From Mesorhizobium opportunistum WSM2075 (GTDB taxonomy: Bacteria; Pseudomonadota; Alphaproteobacteria; Rhizobiales; Rhizobiaceae): a stretch of 64,000 bases of DNA. Shown one piece after another: positions 17,260 through 33,120 of this stretch. Within the stretch, counting starts at the first letter, position 1; each line of letters starts with the position of its first letter. The position numbers were made by a program, and so were the translations under genes. The notes beneath the pieces are model-generated. The model made no database searches, was not told where the DNA came from, and saw nothing but the letters and a program-made list of their open reading frames with translations. Location: the NCBI RefSeq assembly GCF_000176035.2, contig NC_015675.1, positions 4,716,001 through 4,780,000 of the forward strand, in the 5' to 3' direction.

Positions 17260-17864
17260 TTAATTTACCGACTCCGCCCCTTGAGCGGCCGCCGCGAGCA
17301 CGGCCTCGATCTCGGCGGTCACCGCGTCGATGCTGGCCATGCCGTCGACAGTCTTGAGCCTGCCCTTGGCGTAATAGTAACCGGTCAGCGGAGCGGTCTT
17401 CTTGTAGTACTCGCGCAGGCGCTCTTCGAACACCGCGGGATTGTCGTCCTTGCGCACCGGCTGGCCGGCTGCCTTGGCATCCTCGGCGCGCTTGACGATG
17501 CGGCCGACCAGGGCCCTGTCGTCGACGACCAGTTCGATGACCGTGTCGAGGCCGATGCCACGCTCGGCAAGCATCTGCTCGACCGCATCGGCCTGCACCA
17601 GCGTGCGCGGGTAGCCGTCGAGGATGAAGCCCTTGGCGCAGTTGGCCTGGTCGATCCGCTCGGCAACAATGGCGTTGACGATGGCATCGGACACCAGTTC
17701 ACCGGCATCCATCACCGCCTTGGCACGCTTGCCGACTTCGGTGCCGGCTTGAACGGCGGCACGCAGCATGTCGCCCGTCGACAGCTGGGGTATGCCGTGT
17801 TTCTCTACCAGTCTTTGTGCTTGTGTCCCCTTGCCCGCTCCTGGCGGCCCAAGCAAAATCAACC

Positions 17865-17868
<4 letters not shown>
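17260..17868 (-). CDS. adk: Adenylate kinase
   Basis: Interconverts ATP plus AMP and two ADP in the cytoplasm. The 202-residue protein has the P-loop GPPGAGKGT at 7-15 and [10 protein letters not shown] near 80. The LID region (about 122-145, [18 protein letters not shown]) lacks zinc-binding cysteines. Its start overlaps the secY stop by 4 bp, so the two are translationally coupled at the end of the spc operon. Confidence 0.97.
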
Positions 17869-19205
<1,337 letters not shown>

Positions 19206-19300
19206 GCCTGATTCTCCGCTTGGTAACGCTTGATGGCCCGTGAGGTCAGGCGGTGCGTTTCACCGAAGCTCACGAGATAAGCTCCGGGCTCTAAACATGC

Positions 19301-19326
19301 AAGCGGCCGCGTTGACGCGGCCGCTT
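19301..19326. other. Perfect hairpin in the rplO-secY spacer
   Basis: The arms AAGCGGCCGCG and CGCGGCCGCTT pair over 11 bp around a 4-base loop. No T run follows on the minus strand, so it is not a standard terminator. It could stabilise or attenuate the message ahead of secY. Confidence 0.6.
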
Positions 19327-19399
19327 AATTGAGCAGATCAAAGCGCGACCGTGGGCAAAAACGGGATCCCATTCTTACCGGTCGCGCTTCAAATTGCCG

Positions 19400-19873
19400 T
19401 TACTCCGCGGCTGCCTTTTCCGGCAGCTTGACCGAGCCGCCGGCCTTTTCGATCTTCTCGATCGCGGCCTTGGAGGCACCGGCGACGTCGAAGGCGAGCT
19501 TCGCCTTGATCTCGCCGTCCGAAAGGATGCGCACACCGTCCTTGACGCGACGAATGACGCCGGCGGCAACCAGCGATTCAGCCGTCACGGTTGCCTTGGC
19601 ATCGAGCTTCTTGGCGTCGATGGCCACCTGGATGCGGGCCAGCGAGACGACGTTGAAGCTCTTGGCGAAGATGTTGTTGAAGCCACGCTTCGGCAGGCGC
19701 CGGTAGAGCGGCATCTGGCCACCCTCGAAGCCGTTGACGGCGACGCCGGAGCGCGCCTTCTGGCCCTTGACGCCGCGACCGGCGGTCTTGCCCGAGCCGG
19801 AACCGATGCCACGGCCGAGACGCTTCTTGGAGTGCGTCGCGCCGTCCTTGTCACGCAGATCGTTGAGTTTCAT
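19400..19873 (-). CDS. rplO: 50S ribosomal protein L15
   Basis: A 157-residue late-assembly protein of the large subunit. The Gly/Lys-rich N-terminal half ([21 protein letters not shown]) threads into rRNA, and the C-terminal half is the globular domain. Order rpmD-rplO-secY is the usual spc arrangement. Confidence 0.98.
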   Translation of the reverse strand: MKLNDLRDKDGATHSKKRLGRGIGSGSGKTAGRGVKGQKARSGVAVNGFEGGQMPLYRRLPKRGFNNIFAKSFNVVSLARIQVAIDAKKLDAKATVTAESLVAAGVIRRVKDGVRILSDGEIKAKLAFDVAGASKAAIEKIEKAGGSVKLPEKAAAE

Positions 19874-19895
19874 CTGGGTTCTCCTGCGCTTTGGC

Positions 19896-20093
19896 TCAGC
19901 CCTCGTCCACGACGCGGACGAGATGCTGAACGGCAGCGATCATGCCGCGCACGGAAGGCGTATCTTCCAGGGTGCGCTGCTTGTGCATCTTGTTGAGGCC
20001 GAGGCCGACCAGCGTCGCGCGCTGTTCCTTCGGGCGGCGGATCGGCGAACCGATCTGCTCAACGGTGATGGTCTTGGTTGCTTTCTTGGCCAT
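19896..20093 (-). CDS. rpmD: 50S ribosomal protein L30
   Basis: A 65-residue protein. [29 protein letters not shown] is the family pattern. I start at the ATG at 20093 (MAKKATKTI); a TTG two codons upstream is possible but less likely. It lies 24 bp after rpsE. Confidence 0.96.
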   Translation of the reverse strand: MAKKATKTITVEQIGSPIRRPKEQRATLVGLGLNKMHKQRTLEDTPSVRGMIAAVQHLVRVVDEG

Positions 20094-20117
20094 GGTCAAA
20101 ATCCCTGGTCAGATCGA

Positions 20118-20681
20118 CTATTCTTCAGCCGCAACGGCGGTGCCGCGGCGGGCCTGAAGGGTCGAATACTTGATGCCGCGCGCGGCAGCCACATCCTTGG
20201 GATGCATCTGGCTCTTCAGCGCGTCGAAGGTGGCGCGAACCATGTTGTAGGGGTTCGACGAACCCATCGACTTGGCGACCACGTCATGCATGCCGAGCGT
20301 CTCGAAGACGGCGCGCATCGGGCCGCCGGCGATGATGCCGGTACCCTGCTTGGCAGCGCGCAGCAGAACGCGACCGGCGCCCCAGCGTCCCTCGACGTCG
20401 TGGTGCAGCGTGCGGCCCGAGCGCAGCGGCACGAAGATCATGTCGCGCTTTGCCGATTCGGTTGCCTTGCGGATCGCTTCCGGCACTTCGCGTGCCTTGC
20501 CGTGACCGAAGCCGACGCGGCCCTTCTGGTCGCCGACGACGACGAGTGCGGCGAAGCCGAAGCGACGGCCGCCCTTGACGACCTTGGCGACGCGGTTGAT
20601 GTGGACCAGCTTGTCCACCATGCCGTCATCGCGTTCTTCACGATCGCGGCCGCGGCCGCCATCCCTACGTTCCTGTGCCAT
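20118..20681 (-). CDS. rpsE: 30S ribosomal protein S5
   Basis: A 187-residue protein involved in mRNA entry and decoding fidelity. [27 protein letters not shown] is the RNA-binding domain and [18 protein letters not shown] follows. The start [15 protein letters not shown] at 20681 is the common alphaproteobacterial form; the frame is open further upstream, but the extra residues are not conserved. Confidence 0.98.
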   Translation of the reverse strand: MAQERRDGGRGRDREERDDGMVDKLVHINRVAKVVKGGRRFGFAALVVVGDQKGRVGFGHGKAREVPEAIRKATESAKRDMIFVPLRSGRTLHHDVEGRWGAGRVLLRAAKQGTGIIAGGPMRAVFETLGMHDVVAKSMGSSNPYNMVRATFDALKSQMHPKDVAAARGIKYSTLQARRGTAVAAEE

Positions 20682-20757
20682 ATCCTGTTCCTTGTTCTTT
20701 TCCGGAAGCACGGGTTGCTGATTGCCGGCGCCGCTTTGGGTCGCCGACGGTGAAAGA

Positions 20758-21117
20758 TCAGAAGCTCAAGCCGCCTTCGCGGGCAGCTTCAGCCAGCGCC
20801 TTGACGCGGCCATGATAGATGTACGGGCCACGGTCGAAGACGACTTCCTTGACGCCGGCCTTGGTGGCGCGCTCGGCGATCAGCTTGCCGATCGCGGCGG
20901 CGGCGGCGGTGTCGGCGCCGGTCTTGAGCGAACCCTTGAGGTCCTTCTCGAGCGTCGAGGCGGCAGCGATGGTGTGGCCCTTGGCGTCGTCGATCACCTG
21001 GACATAGATGTTCTTCGAGGTGCGGTGAACCGACAGACGCGGACGCTCGCCGGCGACCTTCCTGATCTGGCGGCGAACGCGCTGCGCACGGCGCTGCGTG
21101 GATTCCTTGGTACCCAT
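20758..21117 (-). CDS. rplR: 50S ribosomal protein L18
   Basis: A 119-residue 5S rRNA-binding protein of the central protuberance. [20 protein letters not shown] and the C-terminal [24 protein letters not shown] are diagnostic. I start at the ATG at 21117 ([10 protein letters not shown]), since the upstream extension is spacer sequence. Confidence 0.98.
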   Translation of the reverse strand: MGTKESTQRRAQRVRRQIRKVAGERPRLSVHRTSKNIYVQVIDDAKGHTIAAASTLEKDLKGSLKTGADTAAAAAIGKLIAERATKAGVKEVVFDRGPYIYHGRVKALAEAAREGGLSF

Positions 21118-21212
21118 GATGGTCTTCCTTGCCTTCAAAAAACGGGGGCCGCCATGTGCGGTAGGCGAAAGCGCCTCCCGCGACCGCTCCCCGCGGCGTT
21201 GCACTTCTTCAG

Positions 21213-21253
21213 CTTGGCCCTTTCCGAAAAGTCTTCAACCTTTCGGGGCCAAG
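21213..21253 (-). other. Hairpin after rplF stop
   Basis: The arms CTTGGCC and GGCCAAG, with inner CCGAAA and TTTCGG, form a two-part stem just past the rplF stop in the rplF-rplR spacer. There is no T run, so it is more likely an mRNA stability or processing element than a terminator. Confidence 0.45.
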
Positions 21254-21257
21254 CCCA

Positions 21258-21791
21258 CTACTTCTTCTTGCCTTCCTTGCGGACGATCTTCTCGCCGGCG
21301 TAGCGGACGCCCTTGCCCTTGTAGGGCTCGGGGCCGCGGTATTCGCGGATCTCGGCGGCCACCTGGCCGACCTGCTGCTTGTCGATGCCGGCCACGGTGA
21401 TTTCCGTCGGCTTCGGCACCGTGATGGTGATGCCAGCCGGCGTCTCGTAGACGACGTCATGGCTGAAGCCAAGCGCCAGCTGCAGGTTCTTGCCCTGAAG
21501 TGCGGCACGATAGCCGACGCCGGTGATCTCGAGCTTCTTCTCGAAGCCGTCCTTCACACCCTGCAGGATGTTGACGATCTGCGTGCGCGACATGCCCCAC
21601 TTGGAGCGGGCCGTCTTGGTCTGGTCGCGCGGCTGGACAGCAATCTCGCTGCCTTCCATCTTGACCAGGACTTCGTCGTTCACCACGAACTTCAGCTCGC
21701 CCTTGGGGCCCTTCGCCGTCACGGTCTGGCCGTTGACGGTCGCGGTCACGCCCTGCGGCAGCGAAACGGGTTTCTTTCCAATACGAGACAT
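21258..21791 (-). CDS. rplF: 50S ribosomal protein L6
   Basis: A 177-residue protein near the GTPase centre, made of two similar domains. [15 protein letters not shown] begins the protein and [23 protein letters not shown] is the conserved C-terminal segment. It lies between rpsH and rplR in the spc operon. Confidence 0.98.
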   Translation of the reverse strand: MSRIGKKPVSLPQGVTATVNGQTVTAKGPKGELKFVVNDEVLVKMEGSEIAVQPRDQTKTARSKWGMSRTQIVNILQGVKDGFEKKLEITGVGYRAALQGKNLQLALGFSHDVVYETPAGITITVPKPTEITVAGIDKQQVGQVAAEIREYRGPEPYKGKGVRYAGEKIVRKEGKKK

Positions 21792-21880
21792 TTTGTTGTC
21801 CTCGTCACTTCTCTTGTTTCAGGTCTCTGTCTTCGGAAACGATCCGAAGACCGGATTCCACTTTGCGGTCAGCTGCCAGA

Positions 21881-22279
21881 TCAGAAGATCTGGCAGAGGA
21901 TCTCACCGCCGACGTTCTGTTCGCGTGCTTCGTGGTCGGCCATCACGCCCTTCGGTGTCGAAAGGATGGCGATGCCGAGGCCGTTGGCGACGTGCGGGAT
22001 CGACTTGGCCGAAACGTAAACGCGGCGGCCCGGCTTCGAGACGCGGGCGATTTCACGCACGACCGGCGCGCCGTCGAAATACTTCAGTTCGATTTCGATT
22101 TCGGACTTGCCGTTGTCGAAGTCGGTCTGGCTGTAATCGCGGATATAGCCTTCAGCCTTCAGCACGTCGAGGACGCGGGTGCGCAGACGCGAAGCCGGCG
22201 TCGAAACACTCGACTTCTTGCGGCCATAGGCGTTGCGGATGCGGGTCAGCATATCGCCGAGAGGATCGCTCAATGACAT
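21881..22279 (-). CDS. rpsH: 30S ribosomal protein S8
   Basis: A 132-residue primary 16S rRNA-binding protein. In Escherichia coli S8 represses its own spc operon. [18 protein letters not shown] and [25 protein letters not shown] are family hallmarks. It lies 12 bp after rpsN. Confidence 0.98.
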   Translation of the reverse strand: MSLSDPLGDMLTRIRNAYGRKKSSVSTPASRLRTRVLDVLKAEGYIRDYSQTDFDNGKSEIEIELKYFDGAPVVREIARVSKPGRRVYVSAKSIPHVANGLGIAILSTPKGVMADHEAREQNVGGEILCQIF

Positions 22280-22291
22280 GTTATGTCCTCC

Positions 22292-22597
22292 TTACCAGCT
22301 CGACTTGACCAGGCCCGGGATCTGGCCGTTATTGCCGAGATCACGAAGCGCGATGCGCGATACTTTGAGCTTGCGATAATAGGCACGCGGGCGCCCGGTG
22401 ACTTCGCAGCGGTTGCGGATGCGGATCTTGGCCGAGTTGCGCGGCATGGCGGCAAGCTTGAGCTGAGCGCGGAAGCGCTCTTCCATCGGCTTGGACTGAT
22501 CCATGATGATCGCCTTGAGGGCAGCCCGCTTGGGACCGTACTGGTCGGCAAGCTTGCGGCGCCTGTTGTTCTTCTCGACTGAGCTGGTCTTTGCCAT
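22292..22597 (-). CDS. rpsN: 30S ribosomal protein S14, zinc-free long form
   Basis: A 101-residue S14 of the long C-minus type: the CxxC zinc ribbon is missing and the chain has the full ~100 residues. [28 protein letters not shown] is the conserved C-terminal half. It lies between rplE and rpsH. Confidence 0.98.
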   Translation of the reverse strand: MAKTSSVEKNNRRRKLADQYGPKRAALKAIIMDQSKPMEERFRAQLKLAAMPRNSAKIRIRNRCEVTGRPRAYYRKLKVSRIALRDLGNNGQIPGLVKSSW

Positions 22598-22624
22598 TTC
22601 AGATTTTTCCTTTTCTCGCTGCCG

Positions 22625-23203
22625 TTACTGGCGGAAGGGGAAGTTGAAGGCCTTGAGCAATGCCCTGGCTTCGTCGTCCGTCTTCGCAGTCGTACAAACG
22701 ATGACGTCCATGCCCCAGATCTGATCAACCTTGTCGTAGTTGATCTCCGGAAACACGATGTGTTCCTTGATGCCCATGGCGTAGTTGCCACGGCCATCGA
22801 AGCTCTTCGGATTCAGTCCGCGAAAGTCGCGGACGCGCGGCAGCGCGATGTTCACGAGGCGGTCGAGGAACTCGTACATGCGTTCCTTGCGCAGCGTGAC
22901 CTTGGCGCCGATCGGCATGTTCTCGCGGACCTTGAAGCCGGCGATCGAATTGCGGGCGCGGGTGACGACGGCCTTCTGGCCAGCGATCATCGCCAGGTCT
23001 TCGGCGGCAACCGAAGGCTTCTTCGAATCGGCGGTCGCTTCACCAACGCCCATGTTCAGCACGATCTTGTCGAGGCGCGGAACCTGCATGTCGTTGTCGT
23101 AGCCGAACTGCTCCTGCAGCGCCTTGCGGATGGTCTCGTTATAGACCTGCTTGAGGCGCGGCGTGTTGGTGGCAGTCGCCTGCTTGCTTTGAGCCTTAGC
23201 CAT
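22625..23203 (-). CDS. rplE: 50S ribosomal protein L5
   Basis: A 192-residue 5S rRNA-binding protein that contacts tRNA and S13. [17 protein letters not shown] and [26 protein letters not shown] are diagnostic. The ATG at 23203 overlaps the rplX stop by 8 bp, indicating translational coupling; the longer frame lies inside rplX. Confidence 0.98.
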   Translation of the reverse strand: MAKAQSKQATATNTPRLKQVYNETIRKALQEQFGYDNDMQVPRLDKIVLNMGVGEATADSKKPSVAAEDLAMIAGQKAVVTRARNSIAGFKVRENMPIGAKVTLRKERMYEFLDRLVNIALPRVRDFRGLNPKSFDGRGNYAMGIKEHIVFPEINYDKVDQIWGMDVIVCTTAKTDDEARALLKAFNFPFRQ

Positions 23204-23510
23204 TGATGACTTCTCCCGAGCGCTTGGCGACGCGCACCTTCTTGCCGTCCTTCTGGAAGATGAAACCGACGCGGGTCGGCTTGCCATCCTTGGGGTCGGC
23301 CAGCGCGATGTTCGACAGCTGGATCGGCGCTTCCTTGGTGATGATCCCGCCCTCTTGGGACTGGGACTGCTTCTGGTGACGACGGATCATGTTGACGCCG
23401 CGCACCAGCGCGGTGTCATCCTTCGGCTGAACCGAGAGGACTTCGCCCGAACGGCCCTTGTCCTTGCCGGCCAGAACGACGACCTTGTCGCCTTTTCTAA
23501 TCTTTTGCAT
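23196..23510 (-). CDS. rplX: 50S ribosomal protein L24
   Basis: A 104-residue assembly-initiating protein of the large subunit. The KOW motif is at the start ([24 protein letters not shown]). Its end overlaps rplE by 8 bp. Confidence 0.98.
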   Translation of the reverse strand: MQKIRKGDKVVVLAGKDKGRSGEVLSVQPKDDTALVRGVNMIRRHQKQSQSQEGGIITKEAPIQLSNIALADPKDGKPTRVGFIFQKDGKKVRVAKRSGEVING

Positions 23511-23522
23511 TGGTCCGGCTCC

Positions 23523-23891
23523 TTACAGCACTTCAGGCGCGAGCGAGATGATCTTCATGTGGTTCTTGGCGCGGAGTTCGCGCGGAACCGGTCCGAAGAT
23601 ACGCGTGCCGATCGGCTCTTTCTTGTTGTCGACGAGAACGGCCGCGTTCTTGTCGAAACGGATCACGCTGCCGTCCGGGCGGCGGATGTCCTTGGCCGTG
23701 CGAACCACGACCGCCTTCATCACATCGCCCTTCTTAACGCGGCCGCGCGGAATGGCTTCCTTGATCGACACCACGATGATGTCGCCCACGGAAGCGTATT
23801 TCCGCTTCGAGCCGCCCAGCACCTTGATGCACATGACACGACGCGCGCCGGAATTATCCGCCACGTCGAGGTTTGTTTGCATCTGAATCAT
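23523..23891 (-). CDS. rplN: 50S ribosomal protein L14
   Basis: A 122-residue protein at the subunit interface, and the best conserved of the spc products. [27 protein letters not shown] opens it, and the C-terminal [24 protein letters not shown] is complete. It lies 12 bp before rplX. Confidence 0.98.
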   Translation of the reverse strand: MIQMQTNLDVADNSGARRVMCIKVLGGSKRKYASVGDIIVVSIKEAIPRGRVKKGDVMKAVVVRTAKDIRRPDGSVIRFDKNAAVLVDNKKEPIGTRIFGPVPRELRAKNHMKIISLAPEVL

Positions 23892-23963
23892 GACTGGCCG
23901 CCTTCTTCTTTTCTAACGGGACGGGTTCTTCACCCCTCCCCGGTCTGTCCAAAATTCGTTTGT

Positions 23964-24203
23964 TTACGCCTGGTCCGAGGATACGACGATCCAGCGCTTA
24001 TCCTTGGAAATCGGCTTCGATTCCTGGATGAACACCTGATCGCCAACCTTGTGGGCGTTGTTCTCGTCGTGCGCCTTGTACTTCTTGGTCATGCGCACGG
24101 TCTTCTTCATCACGGGATGCGTGAAGCGCCGTTCGACCTTGACGACAACCGTCTTCTCGTTCTTGTCGCTGACGACGGTGCCCTGCAGAATGCGCTTTGG
24201 CAT
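23964..24203 (-). CDS. rpsQ: 30S ribosomal protein S17
   Basis: A 79-residue OB-fold protein that binds the 5' domain of 16S r[28 protein letters not shown] is the family core. It ends the S10-type gene block after rpmC. Confidence 0.98.
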   Translation of the reverse strand: MPKRILQGTVVSDKNEKTVVVKVERRFTHPVMKKTVRMTKKYKAHDENNAHKVGDQVFIQESKPISKDKRWIVVSSDQA

Positions 24204-24214
24204 GGTTTTCGTCC

Positions 24215-24415
24215 TTAAGCCTTCTTAGCCGCGGACTTTTCCGCAGCGATGGTCTTGATACGCGCAATATCCTTACGGACCTGTCTCACGCGCGCGGTCT
24301 TCTCGAGCTGGCCGGTGGCCTTCTGGAAGCGCAGGTTGAACTGCTCCTTCTTCAGGCTGGCCAGGTCGTCGGTCAGCTGGTCCTGGGTCTTGGTCCGGAT
24401 GTCTTCGGCTTTCAT
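24215..24415 (-). CDS. rpmC: 50S ribosomal protein L29
   Basis: A 66-residue two-helix protein near the exit tunnel. [34 protein letters not shown] is diagnostic. I start at the ATG at 24415 ([11 protein letters not shown]); the frame extends upstream into rplP without conserved sequence. Confidence 0.98.
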   Translation of the reverse strand: MKAEDIRTKTQDQLTDDLASLKKEQFNLRFQKATGQLEKTARVRQVRKDIARIKTIAAEKSAAKKA

Positions 24416-24428
24416 GATCAGCCCGTCC

Positions 24429-24842
24429 TTATTCTGCGATGCGCTGTACGAAGCGCGTCCTGACCGAGAGCTTGGCCGCGCCGAGACGCAGCGCCTCACG
24501 GGCGGTTTCTTCATTGACGCCGTCGATCTCGAACATGATGCGGCCCGGCTTGACGCGCGCCGCCCAGTAGTCGACCGCGCCCTTGCCCTTGCCCATGCGG
24601 ACTTCGGTCGGCTTCGAGGTGACCGGCACGTCCGGGAAAATACGGATCCAGACGCGGCCAGCGCGCTTCATTTCGCGAGTGATCGCACGGCGGGCCGCCT
24701 CGATCTCACGCGCGGTGACGCGGTTCGGCTCAAGCGCCTTCAGCCCGAAACCACCGAAATCCAGGTTGGTGCCGCCCTTTGCGGTACCATGGATACGGCC
24801 CTTGAACTGCTTGCGGAACTTTGTGCGCTTTGGCTGCAGCAT
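24429..24842 (-). CDS. rplP: 50S ribosomal protein L16
   Basis: A 137-residue protein near the A site and 5S r[22 protein letters not shown] opens the chain, and [22 protein letters not shown] is the conserved loop. It lies 27 bp after rpsC. Confidence 0.98.
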   Translation of the reverse strand: MLQPKRTKFRKQFKGRIHGTAKGGTNLDFGGFGLKALEPNRVTAREIEAARRAITREMKRAGRVWIRIFPDVPVTSKPTEVRMGKGKGAVDYWAARVKPGRIMFEIDGVNEETAREALRLGAAKLSVRTRFVQRIAE

Positions 24843-24869
24843 CGTTCTAACTCCAAATTCCTAAATGTC

Positions 24870-25595
24870 TCAGGCGTTTTCGCGACGACGACCGCGTTCG
24901 CGATCACCACCACCGCCATGCGCAGCATCACCCTCGGTCGCGCGACGCTCCGAAGCCATCGGATCGTGCTCGAGGATCTCGCCCTTGAATACCCAGACCT
25001 TGACGCCGCAGATACCGTACGCCGTGTTCGCCTCGGCCGTGCCGTAGTCGACATCGGCGCGCAGCGTATGCAGCGGCACGCGGCCTTCGCGGTACCATTC
25101 CATGCGCGCTATCTCGGCGCCGCCGAGACGGCCGGCGCAGTTGATGCGGATGCCTTCGGCACCGAGGCGCATCGCCGACTGCACGGCGCGCTTCATGGCG
25201 CGGCGGAACGCAATACGACGCTCGAGCTGCTGGGCGATCGATTGGGCGACCAGGGTCGCATCGATTTCCGGCTTGCGCACTTCGACGATGTTGAGGTGCG
25301 TCTCGGACTTCGTCATCTCCATCAGCTTCTTGCGAAGCTTCTCGATGTCGGCGCCCTTCTTGCCGATGATCAGACCCGGGCGCGCGGCATGGATGGTGAC
25401 GCGGCACTTCTTGTGCGGGCGCTCGATCACGACCTTGGAGATCGCGGCCTGCTTGAGTTCCTTCTCAAGATACTTGCGGATCTTGATGTCCTCATGCAGC
25501 AGCTTGCCGTACTCGCCGGTGTTCGCGAACCAGCGCGAATCCCAGGTGCGGTTAATGCCGAGGCGAAGACCGATCGGATTGACTTTCTGGCCCAT
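24870..25595 (-). CDS. rpsC: 30S ribosomal protein S3
   Basis: A 241-residue protein of the mRNA entry channel. [22 protein letters not shown] opens it. A KH domain (around [16 protein letters not shown]) and a C-terminal domain ([21 protein letters not shown]) follow. The last ~25 residues form a charged Gly/Arg tail. Its start codon overlaps the rplV stop by one base. Confidence 0.98.
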   Translation of the reverse strand: MGQKVNPIGLRLGINRTWDSRWFANTGEYGKLLHEDIKIRKYLEKELKQAAISKVVIERPHKKCRVTIHAARPGLIIGKKGADIEKLRKKLMEMTKSETHLNIVEVRKPEIDATLVAQSIAQQLERRIAFRRAMKRAVQSAMRLGAEGIRINCAGRLGGAEIARMEWYREGRVPLHTLRADVDYGTAEANTAYGICGVKVWVFKGEILEHDPMASERRATEGDAAHGGGGDRERGRRRENA

Positions 25596-25984
25596 TATGC
25601 GGCCTCCCCTTTTTCTTCGACTTCACGAACGACGATCGTGAGGTGCGAGAACGGCTTCTCGATACGGCTGGCGCGACCACGGCCACGAGCGTGGAACCGC
25701 TTCATGACGATCGACTTGCCGACATAGGCTTCCGCCACGATCAGCGCATCGACGTCCAGGTCGTGGTTGTTTTCCGCGTTGGCAATCGCCGATTCCAGCG
25801 TCTTCTTGACCGTACCGGAAATCCGCTTGGCCGAGAATTCGAGATCGGAAAGCGCTGTCGCGACCTTCTTGCCGCGGATTAGCGCGGCAACCAGGTTCAG
25901 CTTCTGCGGGCTGATACGGATCGTGCGCAACACGGCGCGCGCTTCGTTGTCAGCAAGCCTGCGCGGAGCTTTGGCCTTGCCCAT
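25595..25984 (-). CDS. rplV: 50S ribosomal protein L22
   Basis: A 129-residue protein whose beta-hairpin lines the exit tunnel. [21 protein letters not shown] and [27 protein letters not shown] are typical; the second is the hairpin. It shares one base with rpsC. Confidence 0.98.
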   Translation of the reverse strand: MGKAKAPRRLADNEARAVLRTIRISPQKLNLVAALIRGKKVATALSDLEFSAKRISGTVKKTLESAIANAENNHDLDVDALIVAEAYVGKSIVMKRFHARGRGRASRIEKPFSHLTIVVREVEEKGEAA

Positions 25985-25986
25985 GA

Positions 25987-26265
25987 TTATTTCCTCTTCG
26001 CCTTCTTATCCGCGCCGTGACCGTAATAGGTCCGGGTCGGAGCGAATTCACCGAACTTATGACCGACCATGTCCTCGTTCACCGAAACGGGAACATGCTT
26101 CTGGCCGTTGTAGACACCGAAGGTGAAGCCGACGAACTGCGGCAGGATGGTGGAGCGACGGCTCCACATCTTGATCACCTCATTGCGACCACCTTCACGA
26201 ACCTTGTCCACCTTCTTGAGAAGGTAGCCGTCGATGAAGGGGCCTTTCCAAATAGAACGAGTCAC
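25987..26265 (-). CDS. rpsS: 30S ribosomal protein S19
   Basis: A 92-residue protein of the 30S head that pairs with S13. [19 protein letters not shown] and [23 protein letters not shown] are diagnostic. It lies between rplB and rplV. Confidence 0.98.
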   Translation of the reverse strand: MTRSIWKGPFIDGYLLKKVDKVREGGRNEVIKMWSRRSTILPQFVGFTFGVYNGQKHVPVSVNEDMVGHKFGEFAPTRTYYGHGADKKAKRK

Positions 26266-26281
26266 TTGGCGTTACCTCTTC

Positions 26282-27115
26282 TTAGCTCTTGCGCTGATGG
26301 CGCGAGCGCAGGATGAACTTGTCGGTCGCCTTGTTGGACCGCGTCTTCTTGCCCTTGGTAGGCTTGCCCCACGGGCTGACCGGATGACGGCCACCGGAGG
26401 TGCGGCCTTCACCACCGCCATGCGGGTGGTCGACCGGGTTCATGGTCACGCCGCGATTGTGCGGACGCTTGCCGCGCCAAACCGTGCGGCCGGCCTTGCC
26501 GTCGTTGATGTTGCCGTGGTCCGGGTTGGACACGGCACCGACGGTGGCCATGCAGGAGCCGTGGACGACACGCTGCTCGCCCGAATTGAGGCGCAGGATC
26601 GCCATGCCCTGGTCGCGGCCGACGAGCTGGGCGTAACCGCCAGCCGAACGGGCGACCTGGGCGCCCTTGCCCGGCTTCAGTTCGATGTTGTGGACGATCG
26701 TGCCGACCGGCATCGAGGCCAGCGGCATCGCATTGCCCGGCTTCACGTCGACCGCTTCGCCAGCCACGATCTTGTCGCCGGCGGCAAGGCGCTGCGGGGC
26801 GATGATGTAGGACAGCTCGCCATCGTCGTACTTGATCAGCGCGATGAAGGCGGTGCGGTTCGGATCGTATTCAATGCGCTCGACCGTGCCGACGACGTCG
26901 AACTTGCGGCGCTTGAAGTCGATGATGCGGTACGAACGCTTGTGACCACCGCCGATGAAGCGGGCGGTGATGCGGCCGTGATTGTTGCGGCCGCCCGACT
27001 TGGTCAGGCCCTCGGTCAGACCCTTGACAGGCTTGCCCTTGTAGAGGCCCGAGCGGTCGACGATGACCAACTGGCGGGTGCTCGGCGTTACCGGGTTGAA
27101 TTTTTTCAGTGCCAT
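26282..27115 (-). CDS. rplB: 50S ribosomal protein L2
   Basis: A 277-residue primary 23S rRNA-binding protein needed for subunit joining and peptidyl transfer. [28 protein letters not shown] near the C-terminus contains the conserved His needed for activity. It lies between rplW and rpsS. Confidence 0.98.
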   Translation of the reverse strand: MALKKFNPVTPSTRQLVIVDRSGLYKGKPVKGLTEGLTKSGGRNNHGRITARFIGGGHKRSYRIIDFKRRKFDVVGTVERIEYDPNRTAFIALIKYDDGELSYIIAPQRLAAGDKIVAGEAVDVKPGNAMPLASMPVGTIVHNIELKPGKGAQVARSAGGYAQLVGRDQGMAILRLNSGEQRVVHGSCMATVGAVSNPDHGNINDGKAGRTVWRGKRPHNRGVTMNPVDHPHGGGEGRTSGGRHPVSPWGKPTKGKKTRSNKATDKFILRSRHQRKS

Positions 27116-27138
27116 TGTTGTTGTCCTCGCGGCCTTGC

Positions 27139-27432
27139 TCAGAGACCCGTCGCGACGTCGATCGACTGGCCGTCGGCCAGCGTCACAATCGCCTTCTTGA
27201 CGTCGCTCTGGCGGCCGATCGTGCCGCGGAAGCGCTTGATCTTGCCCTTACGGACAAGCGTGTTCACGGCCATCACCTTGACGCCGAACAGCGCTTCGAC
27301 GGCGGCCTTGATTTCCGGCTTCGACGCCTTCTTGGCGACGTTGAAGACGACCTGGTTCTGCTCGGAAGCCATGGTCGACTTTTCGGTGATCGCCGGGCTG
27401 ACGATCACGTCGTAGTGACGAAGGTCGGTCAT
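27139..27432 (-). CDS. rplW: 50S ribosomal protein L23
   Basis: A 97-residue protein at the tunnel exit that docks trigger factor and [29 protein letters not shown] is the family start. Its ATG overlaps the rplD stop by 4 bp. Confidence 0.98.
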   Translation of the reverse strand: MTDLRHYDVIVSPAITEKSTMASEQNQVVFNVAKKASKPEIKAAVEALFGVKVMAVNTLVRKGKIKRFRGTIGRQSDVKKAIVTLADGQSIDVATGL

Positions 27433-28049
27433 TTAAAGCGCTCCTCGAGAGCCTCGACGGCGGCCTTCGAAAGGACCAGCGTGCCGCGGCGCAGAATGTC
27501 GTAGACGTTGATGCCCTGGATGGGCAGCACGTCGATGTTCGGAATGTTGGTCGCGGCCAGCTTGAAGTTCTGGTCAAGCTCGGCGCCACCAATCACCAGG
27601 GCGTTGCTCAGGCCCAGCGTCGCGAAATTCGCGATCAGCGCCTTCGTCTTGGCCTCTGTCAGCTTCAGCTCGTCGATGATGATGATCGACGCGCTCTTGG
27701 CCTTGGCCGAGAGAGCATGCTTGAGGCCGAGCGCGCGGACCTTTTTCGGCAGGTCGTGCTCGTGGCTGCGGACGACCGGGCCATGGGCCTTGCCACCGCC
27801 GCGGAACTGCGGAGCACGTGCCGAGTGGTGACGGGCGCGGCCCGTACCCTTCTGCTTGTACATCTTGGCGCCGGTGCGCGCGATTTCGGCGCGGCCCTTG
27901 GCCTTGTGCGTGCCCTGCTGCTTCTTGGCCAGCTGCCAGCGCACGACGCGCTGCAGGATGTCCTCGCGGGGATCAAGGCCGAAAATCTCCTCGGAGAGTT
28001 TCACCTTGCCGGCGTCCTTGCCGCCTAGCGTTGTGATCTTGAGATCCAT
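27429..28049 (-). CDS. rplD: 50S ribosomal protein L4
   Basis: A 206-residue protein with an extended loop lining the tunnel ([27 protein letters not shown]). In enterobacteria L4 represses the S10 operon; I see no clear L4 leader here. Its ATG touches the rplC stop and its end overlaps rplW by 4 bp. Confidence 0.98.
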   Translation of the reverse strand: MDLKITTLGGKDAGKVKLSEEIFGLDPREDILQRVVRWQLAKKQQGTHKAKGRAEIARTGAKMYKQKGTGRARHHSARAPQFRGGGKAHGPVVRSHEHDLPKKVRALGLKHALSAKAKSASIIIIDELKLTEAKTKALIANFATLGLSNALVIGGAELDQNFKLAATNIPNIDVLPIQGINVYDILRRGTLVLSKAAVEALEERFK

Positions 28050-28762
28050 TATTCCGCTCCCTCTGTGGCCGGAGCCTCGTTCTTAGCAACGGCACGGATC
28101 GCGGCGGGCTTCGGCGCATTGGCCGGCAGCGCCACCTTGGCCGCGTCGCGGACCAGGATCCATGCGCCCTTCGATCCGGGAACCGCACCGCGGATCAGGA
28201 TCAGGCCGCGATCGGCGTCGGTCGAGACGATCTCGACATTCTGCGTGGTGACGCGGGTGTCGCCCATGTGGCCAGCCATATGCTTGCCCTTGAACACTTT
28301 GCCCGGGTCCTGACGCTGGCCGGTCGAACCGTGCGTACGGTGCGAAACCGAGTTACCGTGCGTCGCGCGGCCACCACCCATGTGGTGACGCTTGATGACG
28401 CCCTGGAAACCCTTGCCGATCGTCGTGCCCGTCACATCGACCTTCTGGCCGGCGACGAAGTGCTCGACGGTGATCTCGGCGCCAACATCGATCATGTTGT
28501 CGGCGGAGACGCGGAACTCGGCGACCTTAGCCTTCGGCTCGACGGAAGCGGTCGCGAAATGGCCGCGCAGCGCCTTCGACGTGTTCTTCACCTTGGCGAG
28601 GCCAACGCCGAGCTGAACGGCGGTGTAGCCATTCTTCTCCTGCGTGCGCTGCGCCACGACCTGGCAGTTCTCCATCTGGAGAACGGTGACGGGAACATGT
28701 TCCCCGGCATCGTTGTAGATGCGGGTCATTCCCACCTTCTTTGCAATCACACCTGAACGCAT
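28049..28762 (-). CDS. rplC: 50S ribosomal protein L3
   Basis: A 237-residue protein near the peptidyl transferase centre. [18 protein letters not shown] starts at 28762; the extra 12 codons upstream are not conserved. [27 protein letters not shown] is the loop that reaches the active site. It lies 61 bp after rpsJ. Confidence 0.98.
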   Translation of the reverse strand: MRSGVIAKKVGMTRIYNDAGEHVPVTVLQMENCQVVAQRTQEKNGYTAVQLGVGLAKVKNTSKALRGHFATASVEPKAKVAEFRVSADNMIDVGAEITVEHFVAGQKVDVTGTTIGKGFQGVIKRHHMGGGRATHGNSVSHRTHGSTGQRQDPGKVFKGKHMAGHMGDTRVTTQNVEIVSTDADRGLILIRGAVPGSKGAWILVRDAAKVALPANAPKPAAIRAVAKNEAPATEGAE

Positions 28763-28823
28763 CGGTTCAATTCCTTTAGAGTTCCGGGCCAGGGGCACCG
28801 CCCCTTACCGCGCTCTCATTCCC

Positions 28824-29132
28824 TTAGAGCTTGATCTCGACGTCGACGCCGGCGGCCAGATCGAGCTTCATCAAAGCATCGACGGTCTGCGGGGTCGGAT
28901 CGACGATGTCGAGCAGACGCTTGTGCGTGCGCATCTCGAACTGCTCGCGGCTCTTCTTGTCGACGTGAGGCGACCGGTTGACCGTGAACTTTTCGATCCG
29001 CGTCGGCAGCGGAATGGGGCCGCGGACGTTTGCACCGGTACGCTTGGCCGTCGACACGATTTCCTTCGTCGAGGCGTCGAGCACGCGGTGATCAAACGCC
29101 TTCAGGCGGATGCGGATATTCTGTCCGTTCAT
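28824..29132 (-). CDS. rpsJ: 30S ribosomal protein S10
   Basis: A 102-residue protein of the 30S head that also binds NusB in antitermination. [19 protein letters not shown] and [27 protein letters not shown] are diagnostic. It starts the S10 block directly after tuf. Confidence 0.98.
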   Translation of the reverse strand: MNGQNIRIRLKAFDHRVLDASTKEIVSTAKRTGANVRGPIPLPTRIEKFTVNRSPHVDKKSREQFEMRTHKRLLDIVDPTPQTVDALMKLDLAAGVDVEIKL

Positions 29133-29201
29133 GCGTCACTTCCTTGTTCTGGCGCGGCGCGGGCAACTCCCGCGCCCGCGACAGATCGGTTTAAGTCCAA
29201 A

Positions 29202-30377
<1,176 letters not shown>

Positions 30378-30444
30378 GTGATGTCTCCATTTCCTGCTCG
30401 CCCGTGCGGGCTTTGAATTGCGTTACCGCGGCAGCTCTTTCGAG

Positions 30445-32535
<2,091 letters not shown>

Positions 32536-32564
32536 CGTAGCTGCCTCTCAGTCTCGTTCGCGCT

Positions 32565-33047
<483 letters not shown>

Positions 33048-33092
33048 TCAATCTCGTAGCCCGACGCATTGGAGCGCCAGAGCCGGAAAATC

Positions 33093-33120
33093 TTACTTCG
33101 GACGCCTTACTTCGGACGCT
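33093..33120. repeat. 14-bp tandem duplication at the rpsL 3' end
   Basis: Two adjacent copies of TTACTTCGGACGCY span 33093-33120. The second contains the last rpsL codons and stop, and the first repeats them just past the stop. If the stop were read through, the same tail would recur. Confidence 0.8.
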
